Assembly (NCBI RefSeq): GCF_016919245.1
Contig: NZ_JAFEJA010000001.1
Coordinates: 3,382,001 to 3,446,000, forward strand
Source: Streptomyces zhihengii
GTDB taxonomy: Bacteria > Actinomycetota > Actinomycetes > Streptomycetales > Streptomycetaceae
DNA length: 64,000 nucleotides
Direction of reading: 5' to 3'
The notes under the pieces were generated by a model. The model did not search any database and was not told the origin of the DNA. It saw only the letters and a list, made by a program, of their open reading frames with translations. The first letter of the stretch is position 1, and every line of letters starts with the position of its first letter. The position numbers and the translations under genes were made by a program. Below, piece after piece: positions 18,658 to 25,510 of the stretch.

Positions 18658-20025
18658 ATGCTGCGACTCGACGGGGACCCCGCGGACACGGGGGAGCGCT
18701 GGACACCGGAACAGGTGCTGTCACTGGCACCTGACGACGCGTCACGCAAGGCGGGGGCCCGGCTCTCCACCGCCGGGCCGTGGTCGGCCACGGGCTCGGA
18801 CGGCGCGGGGGCGGTCTGGGGGCTGTGCAAGGGCAGCGGCGGCAGCCCGTACCGGACGGTCGTGGATCTCACCGGGCCCGCGTACACGTGCAGTTGCCCG
18901 AGCCGGAAGTTCCCCTGCAAGCACGCCCTGGGGCTGCTCCTGCTGTGGTCCCGGGACAGCACGGCGGCGGGCGGCGCCGCCGTCCCCGACTGGGCGGCCC
19001 CGTGGCTGACCGCCCGGCGCGAGCGCGCCGCCGCCGGACGGCCGGCGGCACGGACCGGCGCGGCCCGGGCGGGCGGGGACACGGAGGCGGCCAGGAAGCG
19101 GGCCGAGCGCAGGGCCGCGCGGATCACCGCGGGCGCCACCGAACTGGAGCAGCGGCTCGCCGATCTGCTCCGCGGCGGCCTCGCCGCGGCCGGCCGCTCC
19201 GGGTACGGGCTGTGGGAGGAGACGGCCGCCCGGATGGTCGACGCGCAGGCCCCCGGCCTCGCCTCCCGGGTGAGGGAGCTCGGCGCCGTCCCGGGGTCGG
19301 GTGCGGGCTGGCCGCCGCGGCTGCTGGAGGAATGCGCGCTCCTCCATCTCCTGGACACCGCGTGGCTCGGCCGCGACCGGCTGCCCGAGCCGCTGGCCGT
19401 CACCGTGCGCACCAGGGTGGGCCTCCCCTCGGTCGCCGACGGCGCCACCGTCCGCGACCACTGGCTGATCCTGTCGCAGGACGACACCTCCGACGGCAGG
19501 CTCATCACCCGCCGCATCTGGCTGCACGGCCGCGACACCGGGCGCAGCGCCCTGCTGCTGTCGTTCGGCGCCGCCGGACGCAGCCCGCAACTGGCGCTCC
19601 CGGTGGGCCTGATGGCACAGGCCGACGTCACCTCCCACGGCGGCGCCGGACAGCTCCGGGCGGAGATCGGCGACCTGCTGAGCGTGCCGGTGCCGATCGA
19701 CGCGCCGCCGAAGGGCACGGACTGCGCCGGCGCCACCGGGCTCTACGCCAGGGCGCTGCGCGACGACCCGTGGCTGGAGGCCCTGCCCGTCACCCTCTCC
19801 GGCGTCGTCCCCGTCCCGGCCGGCGACGGCTGGCAGCTCGCCGACGCCGACGGCGACGACGCGCTGCCCGTCGCTCCCGCCGTGGTGTCACGGCCGGGGC
19901 TGTGGCGGCTCGTCGCCCTCGCGGGCGGGCGGCCCGTCACCGTCTTCGGCGAGTTCGGCCACCAGGGCTTCGTGCCGCTGACGGCCTGGTCCGACGATCC
20001 GTCCGAGACGGTCCCGCTGATCTGA
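18658..20025 (+). CDS. SWIM zinc-finger protein of the MoxR module
   Basis: 455 residues. The SWIM finger is CSCPSRKFPCKH, ligands Cys78, Cys80, Cys87 and His89 (CxC-x6-CxH), a fold that binds nucleic acid or protein. The rest is mixed helix and strand without other known domains. The start ATG at 18658 has no Shine-Dalgarno sequence. TAGCGT at 18645-18650 ends 7 nt before it, so the mRNA is probably leaderless. The gene is followed 11 nt later by the DUF5691 gene with a strong AAGGAGG. The pair points away from the moxR operon, forming the right half of the module. Confidence 0.9.
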   Translation: MLRLDGDPADTGERWTPEQVLSLAPDDASRKAGARLSTAGPWSATGSDGAGAVWGLCKGSGGSPYRTVVDLTGPAYTCSCPSRKFPCKHALGLLLLWSRDSTAAGGAAVPDWAAPWLTARRERAAAGRPAARTGAARAGGDTEAARKRAERRAARITAGATELEQRLADLLRGGLAAAGRSGYGLWEETAARMVDAQAPGLASRVRELGAVPGSGAGWPPRLLEECALLHLLDTAWLGRDRLPEPLAVTVRTRVGLPSVADGATVRDHWLILSQDDTSDGRLITRRIWLHGRDTGRSALLLSFGAAGRSPQLALPVGLMAQADVTSHGGAGQLRAEIGDLLSVPVPIDAPPKGTDCAGATGLYARALRDDPWLEALPVTLSGVVPVPAGDGWQLADADGDDALPVAPAVVSRPGLWRLVALAGGRPVTVFGEFGHQGFVPLTAWSDDPSETVPLI

Positions 20026-20036
20026 AGGAGGCCGCG

Positions 20037-21659
20037 ATGACCACCCGCACCCACCCCTCCGGCACGGCGACGCCGTGGGAGGAGCTCGTCACCTCCGCCC
20101 TGCTCGGCACCGACCGGCGGCCCCCGTCCCCGGAGTCGGTGCCGCCCGGCAAGGAGCCGCCCCTCGCGCTGCTCGACGCCGCGGCCGTGGAGACGCTGCG
20201 CCGCCGGGCCGGCCTGCGGCCCGCAGCCGCCCCGGCGGACCGGCCCGCCGCGGCGCCGCACGATCCCCGTCCGGAGCCGCCCGCGGCGGCCCGGCGCAGA
20301 CTCGCCCAGTTGCTGGCCGACCGCGCGGGCGCGGCGGGCGCGGGCGGCCGCCGGGGCACCGCCCCCGACCTCACCGAGCTGCTCCCCCAGTGGCTGGCCG
20401 CGGCCGGCGAGCGCGGCTACCGGGCCCCGGCCCCCGCGCTGCCCGCCCTGCTGGACGCCGCCCGCGCCCGTACCGACCTGAGGCCCCTGGCCCTCGCCTT
20501 CGCCGGCCCGCGCGGCCTGTGGCTCGCCCGGCTCAACCCGGAGTGGAGGTTCGCGCTGCGCGGCGGCTCCGGGAGCACCGCCGTGCCGTCCCCGGACGAC
20601 GGCACCGCGGTACGGCGCCTGTGGGAGGAGGGGCTGTTCGCCGAGCGGGTGGCGCTGCTCTCCGCGCTGCGGGCCCATGACGCGGAGTCCGCCCGCGCCC
20701 TGCTCGCCTCCACCTGGCCGACGGAACGGGCGGAGGACCGGCTGATGTTCCTCGACTCCCTGCGCACGGGTCTGACCGGTGCCGACGAGCCCTTCCTGGA
20801 GCAGGCCCTGGCCGACCGCAGCCGCAACGTCCGCGCGACGGCGGCCGAATTGCTGTCCGCGCTCCCCCGGTCCGCGCTCGCCGCGCGGATGGCCGCCCGC
20901 GCCGCCACCTGCGTCGCACTCGACCACAGCGGCGGCGCAGGTCCGGTGATCGCGGTCGAGGCGCCCCACGAGTGCGACGCCCTGATGCAGCGCGACGGGG
21001 TCGTGCCCACCGCCCCGTCGGGGCGCGGCGAGCGGTCCTGGTGGTTCGGCCAGCTCGTGGAGGCCGCGCCGCTGTCCACCTGGCCGGCCCGCCTCGGCGG
21101 GCGCAGCCCCCACGACATCGTGGCGCTGCCCGTCTCGGACGACTGGGCCGACGAACTGCACGCCGCCTGGTGCAGGGCCGCCGTGCGCCAGCACGACGCC
21201 CCGTGGTCCCGGGCCCTGCTCGGATCGCCCTCGGCCCCGCCGTCGACCGGCCCCGGCACCACGTCCCCGGCCGAGCGCTCGAAGCTCCTCGCGACCCTGC
21301 CCGACGCGGAACGGGCGTGCTGGGTGGCCGATTTCATCGCCGCGCACGGCCTGTCGGAGGCCTTCCAGCTGCTCGGCGTCTGCGCGGTGCCCTGGGCGGA
21401 GCCGCTGGGCAGGGCCGTCGTCGACGCCCTGGACATCGCCCGGGACGCCGGCAGCTACCCGTGGAGCTTCAGCGGGGTGATGGGCCTCGCGGAACGCTGC
21501 CTCGACCCCTCGGAGGCCGCCCGCCTGGAGATACTCACCGCGACCCCCGACGAGCCGGAGGACGCCTCACCGGGAGCGGGCGGCTACTGGTCCGAGGCGT
21601 TCCAGCGCCTCGTCTCCACCCTCCGCCTGCGCGCCACCATGCACGCGGAACTCGCCTGA
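20037..21659 (+). CDS. DUF5691 family protein of the MoxR module
   Basis: 540 residues. It opens TPWEELVTSALLGTDRRPP, which is typical of this family of unknown function. It is rich in Ala, Arg and Leu, helical, with segments suggestive of HEAT-like repeats (for example FLEQALADRSRNVRATAAELLSALP near residue 255). No catalytic motif or membrane segment is evident. The AAGGAGG at 20025-20031 and the 11-nt gap mean it is cotranscribed with the SWIM gene. The last codons form the first copy of a 29-bp tandem repeat. In other actinobacteria and in cyanobacteria this family travels with SWIM, MoxR and VWA genes as far as I recall. Confidence 0.85.
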   Translation: MTTRTHPSGTATPWEELVTSALLGTDRRPPSPESVPPGKEPPLALLDAAAVETLRRRAGLRPAAAPADRPAAAPHDPRPEPPAAARRRLAQLLADRAGAAGAGGRRGTAPDLTELLPQWLAAAGERGYRAPAPALPALLDAARARTDLRPLALAFAGPRGLWLARLNPEWRFALRGGSGSTAVPSPDDGTAVRRLWEEGLFAERVALLSALRAHDAESARALLASTWPTERAEDRLMFLDSLRTGLTGADEPFLEQALADRSRNVRATAAELLSALPRSALAARMAARAATCVALDHSGGAGPVIAVEAPHECDALMQRDGVVPTAPSGRGERSWWFGQLVEAAPLSTWPARLGGRSPHDIVALPVSDDWADELHAAWCRAAVRQHDAPWSRALLGSPSAPPSTGPGTTSPAERSKLLATLPDAERACWVADFIAAHGLSEAFQLLGVCAVPWAEPLGRAVVDALDIARDAGSYPWSFSGVMGLAERCLDPSEAARLEILTATPDEPEDASPGAGGYWSEAFQRLVSTLRLRATMHAELA

Positions 21660-21750
21660 CGCCCCGCCTGTGCGCGGAACTCTCCCGATGCCCCGCCTGC
21701 ACGCGGAACCCGCCCGACGCCCCGCCTGTGCGCGGAACCCGCCCGACGCC
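21648..21750 (+). repeat. 29-bp tandem repeat, about 3.5 copies, starting inside the DUF5691 stop region
   Basis: Copies start at 21648, 21677, 21706 and 21735 (partial). Each begins GAAC and contains GCCCCGCCTG; copies differ at a few bases. Copy 1 covers the last three sense codons and the stop codon of the DUF5691 gene, so the array looks like a duplication of the gene's 3' end. Confidence 0.85.
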
Positions 21751-21781
21751 CCCGGGCGCGCGCCCGTCAGCCGGGGCCGGA

Positions 21782-21804
21782 GGCCGGCGCACGGGGCGCC
21801 GGCC
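21782..21804. terminator. Terminator between DUF5691 and icmB
   Basis: A perfect 9-bp stem (21782-21790 with 21796-21804) with a 5-nt loop, 17 nt beyond the icmB stop; usable from both sides. Confidence 0.6.
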
Positions 21805-21821
21805 CTCACGTGACCCTCGGA

Positions 21822-22229
21822 TCAGGCCGCGACGCGCACGTTCGCGTTCACCCAGTCCACGATGGCCGTCGTCGTCGCCCCGGGCGTGAAGATCTCCGCG
21901 ACGCCCAGCTCCTTGAGCGGGGGGATGTCCGCCTCGGGGATGATGCCGCCGCCGAAGACCTTGATGTCCTCCGCCTCACGGTCCTTCAGCAGCTCGATCA
22001 CCTTGGCGAAGAGGGTGTTGTGCGCGCCGGAGAGGATCGACAGGCCGATCGCGTCCGCGTCCTCCTGGATGGCGGTGTCCACGATCTGCTCGGGCGTCTG
22101 GTGCAGCCCGGTGTAGATGACCTCCATACCCGCGTCCCGCAGCGCCCGCGCGATCACCTTGGCGCCCCGGTCGTGGCCGTCGAGCCCCGGCTTGGCGACC
22201 ACTACACGGATCGGACCCGTCACACCCAT
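21822..22229 (-). CDS. icmB: IcmB, isobutyryl-CoA mutase small (B12-binding) subunit
   Basis: 135 residues. This is the cobalamin-binding subunit that, with a separate IcmA, interconverts isobutyryl-CoA and n-butyryl-CoA and so links valine breakdown to butyrate and polyketide precursors. The B12 signature is complete: DGHDRG (DxHxxG, with the His that coordinates cobalt), the LSIL serine motif and the FGGGIIP glycine motif. The start at 22229 has GGAGG 5 nt upstream; an in-frame GTG at 22241 is less likely. No icmA is nearby, as usual for streptomycetes. Confidence 0.92.
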   Translation of the reverse strand: MGVTGPIRVVVAKPGLDGHDRGAKVIARALRDAGMEVIYTGLHQTPEQIVDTAIQEDADAIGLSILSGAHNTLFAKVIELLKDREAEDIKVFGGGIIPEADIPPLKELGVAEIFTPGATTTAIVDWVNANVRVAA

Positions 22230-22651
22230 CACTGCCTCCACCTACCGATGCGCCGCCTTGGCACGGGGCTGCCGCGCGCCAGGGGTGCGGCGCACGGAGT
22301 GAACGAACGTTATCTGCCGTTGTCCAGCATCCCGCAAGCCGCCGTTTCACGGGACTCGGGGAGGGGGAAATCACACGTGGGACATTTTTCGTGAGCGTCG
22401 CACCGGCACCAGGCACCGCGCGGGCCCCCCGGCGCGCGGCACCCGTTCAGCACCGCCACGGGAGCCGCCGCAGGTCCACACGGGTGGCCGTACCACCGAG
22501 CCGACAGCCGCACGGCTCGGTGGTACGGCCCGTCGCGGACCACCGACGCACCGCGCGCACCCGCTGAGCGCGCCCCGCCGAGGGCGCACCCCGCGGTCGC
22601 CCCGCCGCGGGGCACGGCGCCCGGACGAGCCGCGCCGGCCGGGAGGTCGCT
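22230..22651. other. Divergent intergenic region with a strong internal hairpin
   Basis: About 420 bp between icmB and the lipase gene, which point apart. It contains a perfect 18-bp inverted repeat (22486-22503 with 22513-22530, 9-nt loop). No gene with normal codon bias ends at this hairpin; a short GTG frame from about 22391 is weak. The region around 22310-22390 is AT-richer and may hold promoters. Confidence 0.6.
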
Positions 22652-23566
22652 GTGAAGCCTCTGCAACTGCCCTCGCCCCTCGGACCTCTCGCACCGCCCC
22701 TCGTGGCACCGCTCGGGCCACGGGTGACACGGCTCGCCGCCCGCCTGACGGTGCGCTGCCTGGACGAGCTGCGCCGGTACCGCGCCCCTTCTTCCGCCCT
22801 GGTCCGGGCGACGGCGCTGGAGCTGGTGATCCTCGCCGGGCATCTGGTGCTCTACCCGACGGGTGTGGTGCCCGAGCGCCCCGTGCCGCGCCGGGCCGGG
22901 CGGCCGCGGGGCGGCACGCCCCGGCTGCCCGCCGGGGACACCGTCCCGACCGTGCTGCTGCACGGCTTCGCCGACAACCGCTCGGTGTTCGTCCTGCTGC
23001 GCCGGGCACTCGCCCAGCACGGCCCCCACCAGGTGGCCTGCCTCAACTACTCCCCTCTCACCTGCGACATCCGTGCCGCGGCCGATCTGCTGGGCCGCCA
23101 TGTGGAGGAGGTCTGCGCCCGCACCGGGCGCGCCGAGGTGGACATCGTCGGGCACAGCCTGGGCGGCCTCATCGCCCGTTACTACGTGCAGCGCCTCGGC
23201 GGCGACCGGCGGGTGCGCACCCTGGTGACCCTCGGGACGCCGCACGCGGGCACGTCGGTGGCGCCGCTCGCGGGCGTGCATCCGATCGTGCGCCAGATGC
23301 GGCCGGGCTCCTCGGTGATCGAGGAACTGCGCGCTCCGGCCCCGGGCTGCCGGACCCGGTTCGTCAGCTTCTGGAGCGATCTGGACCGGATCATGGTGCC
23401 GGTGGAGAGCGCCCGCCTGGACCACCCCGACCTGCTGGCGGAGAACGTGCCGGTCAGCGGGATCGGCCATCTCGCACTGCCCGTTCACCCCGCGGTCGCC
23501 GCCGGCATCCGGGAGGCGCTCGCTCCCGGGCCGCGTGCCACGGGTCCGGTGGAGGCCGTCGCCTGA
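22652..23566 (+). CDS. Alpha/beta-hydrolase lipase
   Basis: 304 residues. The fold is visible from VPTVLLHGFADNRSVF (oxyanion HG motif) and the nucleophile elbow GHSLGG, near residue 169, to SFWSDLDRIMVP (likely acid) and GIGHLALPVHP (catalytic His). The N-terminal ~65 residues contain an amphipathic to hydrophobic stretch (ALELVILAGHLVLYP) that may anchor it in the membrane; there is no classical cleavable signal. The GTG start at 22652 follows GGGAGG. It resembles triacylglycerol lipases of the LipA/Lip2 type. The substrate is not predictable. Confidence 0.88.
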   Translation: MKPLQLPSPLGPLAPPLVAPLGPRVTRLAARLTVRCLDELRRYRAPSSALVRATALELVILAGHLVLYPTGVVPERPVPRRAGRPRGGTPRLPAGDTVPTVLLHGFADNRSVFVLLRRALAQHGPHQVACLNYSPLTCDIRAAADLLGRHVEEVCARTGRAEVDIVGHSLGGLIARYYVQRLGGDRRVRTLVTLGTPHAGTSVAPLAGVHPIVRQMRPGSSVIEELRAPAPGCRTRFVSFWSDLDRIMVPVESARLDHPDLLAENVPVSGIGHLALPVHPAVAAGIREALAPGPRATGPVEAVA

Positions 23567-23669
23567 CCGCTTTTCGAACAGTTGTCGAACGTAGGGCCAA
23601 AGCTCGGCACGCTCGCCGCCGAAAGACGGCCGAATGCCCGTTTCCTGACAGCGGAGATGCCGACGAAGA

Positions 23670-23699
23670 TTGTCGCCATCGCATACCGCCGGGTACAGT
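23670..23699 (+). promoter_or_regulatory. Sigma-70 type promoter for the M23 peptidase gene
   Basis: TTGTCG (23670-23675), an 18-bp spacer and TACAGT (23694-23699) form a good vegetative promoter about 80 bp before the start at 23779, leaving a leader of roughly 70 nt. Confidence 0.5.
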
Positions 23700-23778
23700 C
23701 ACGCCACTGCTTCCCCCCGGGGCCCCTCTCCACACGGCTCCGGACGCAGGTCCTGCTGCCGAGGCGAGAGAGAAGTTG

Positions 23779-25419
23779 GTGAACGACCAGCACGCCCACG
23801 CCGGGTACGCCGGCTACGCCACCGGCAGCTTCGATTCGGATCCGCTCTTCGGCACCATGCCGGGCGCCCACGAAGCGGGCCACAGCGGCCAGTACGACGC
23901 CTCCGCCTGGGACGCGTCCGCCCCGACCGCCGGCTACGACGCCTACGCGTCGGCCCAACAGCCCTCGTACGACCAGCAGTACGCGCAGTACGACACCACC
24001 GGCCAGTGGGACGCGAGCGCCTGGAACCAGGCCGGCGAGACGGGCGGCTACGAGACCGCCGCCGCCACCTTCGCGTACGACACGACGGGGCAGTGGGCAT
24101 CCCCCTCCGTCGACACCGGCGCCTTCGACGCCACCGCGTGGAACCATGGCACGGGCACCCCGGAGGGTCTCGTACCGCAACAGTTCGCCCCGGAGCAGGA
24201 GTTCGCCCCGGCCCCCGGCTACGACACCGGCGCCTACACCGAGTACCAGGAAGCCGAGTACCGGGAAGCCGAGTACCAGCACACCGCGTACTCCGCCGAC
24301 GCCGGCCACCTCACCGGCACGGACTACGGGCAGACCACCGACTACGCGCAGGCCCAGGACTACGGGCAGCAGACGCACGACCTCCCGCAGCACGACCTCC
24401 CGCAGCACGGCGACGAATCCGCCGCCCTGCCGGACCACGACCACACCGGGTACGACGCGGCGCGGTACGAGGACCTCGGCCACGAGTCCGCGTACGACAC
24501 GGCCGCCTACGACGAGGCCGCCCCCGGCGGGGAGCATCCGGACGACGAGCCGGCCGGCCACGCCCACCCCGCCGACGACGGCGCCGTGGACGACGAGCCC
24601 GACCAGCACAGCGCGCTGACCCAGACGATGACGGCGGTGCCGGTCACCCCCCGCCCGGTCCGCCGCGCCGGCGGCAGCCGCGGCAGGCGCCGCACGCCCG
24701 CCAAGCGCTCGGCCCTCCTCACCGTCGCCGTGCCCTCCGCCTGCGTGATGGGCGTCGCCGGCATCGCGGCCGCCTCGGTCGGCGACATCGGCGCCGTCGA
24801 GAAGAAGGACGACACGGCCAACCTCGCCGCCGCGGACCCGGCCTCCGTGAAGCCGGTCGCCGTCAACAACGAGATGGACACCCAGCTCGCCGCCCTGAGC
24901 GCCGACGCCCGCGACTTCGGTGACCGCGCCTCGCGCACCCAGGAGCGCATCGACCTCAAGGAACGCCAGGCGGCGGAGAAGAAGAAGCGCGAGGAGGAGG
25001 CGGCCCGCCGCGAGGCGCTGCGACCGAAGTTCTCGCTCCCGGTCAAGCGGACGGGCCTGAGCGCCTACTACGGCCAGTCCGGCGTCAACTGGATGTCGCT
25101 GCACAGCGGTATCGACTTCCCCGTGATGCAGGGCACCGAGGTCCTGGCCGCCACCGACGGCACCGTGCGCACCCAGTGGAACGGCGCCTACGGCAACATG
25201 GTCATCGTGACCGCCGCCGACGGCACCGAGACCTGGTACTGCCACCTCAGCTCGGCCAAGATCCGCAGCGGCTCGGTCAAGGCGGGCGACGTGATCGCCT
25301 ACTCGGGCGACACCGGCAACTCCACCGGCCCGCACCTGCACTTCGAGGTGCGCCCCGGTGGCGGCGCGGCGATCGACCCGCTGGCCTGGCTGCGCAGCCA
25401 CGGCCTCGACCCCACGTAG
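23779..25419 (+). CDS. M23 (LytM) peptidase with long disordered Tyr-rich N-terminus
   Basis: 546 residues. Residues 1-300 are a Tyr/Gln/Ala/Asp-rich low-complexity region with loose YDxxA and EYREAEYQ repeats and no signal peptide. A basic stretch and one membrane helix follow at about 310-332, then a short coiled coil (about 380-415). The C-terminal M23 domain (about 420-545) has zinc motifs HSGIDF and HLHFEV, so it is predicted to cut peptidoglycan cross-bridges outside the cell. With one helix the repeat region would be cytoplasmic. The GTG at 23779 is used; a TTG directly before is also possible. Its neighbours pcrA and two NlpC/P60 genes include other wall hydrolases. The long N-terminus is unusual for LytM proteins. 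Confidence 0.88.
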   Translation: MNDQHAHAGYAGYATGSFDSDPLFGTMPGAHEAGHSGQYDASAWDASAPTAGYDAYASAQQPSYDQQYAQYDTTGQWDASAWNQAGETGGYETAAATFAYDTTGQWASPSVDTGAFDATAWNHGTGTPEGLVPQQFAPEQEFAPAPGYDTGAYTEYQEAEYREAEYQHTAYSADAGHLTGTDYGQTTDYAQAQDYGQQTHDLPQHDLPQHGDESAALPDHDHTGYDAARYEDLGHESAYDTAAYDEAAPGGEHPDDEPAGHAHPADDGAVDDEPDQHSALTQTMTAVPVTPRPVRRAGGSRGRRRTPAKRSALLTVAVPSACVMGVAGIAAASVGDIGAVEKKDDTANLAAADPASVKPVAVNNEMDTQLAALSADARDFGDRASRTQERIDLKERQAAEKKKREEEAARREALRPKFSLPVKRTGLSAYYGQSGVNWMSLHSGIDFPVMQGTEVLAATDGTVRTQWNGAYGNMVIVTAADGTETWYCHLSSAKIRSGSVKAGDVIAYSGDTGNSTGPHLHFEVRPGGGAAIDPLAWLRSHGLDPT

Positions 25420-25460
25420 ATCTCGGCGCACCGGCCCCGGCCGGACCTGCGCACACCGGA

Positions 25461-25485
25461 AAGGGGGCCGCTACGCGGCCCCCTT
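25461..25485. terminator. Bidirectional terminator between M23 gene and pcrA
   Basis: A perfect 11-bp stem (25461-25471 with 25475-25485) with a 3-nt loop, between convergent genes. Confidence 0.85.
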
Positions 25486-25510
25486 CTCGCGTCCCCGGGA
25501 GGGGGATCGG

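Noticed and set aside
21648..21750. CRISPR array
   Set aside because: The repeats are contiguous with no unique spacers and overlap a coding end; it is a minisatellite.
22391..22567. Short GTG frame through the 22486-22530 hairpin
   Set aside because: Arg/Pro-rich, no properly spaced Shine-Dalgarno and it reads across the hairpin stem; no support.
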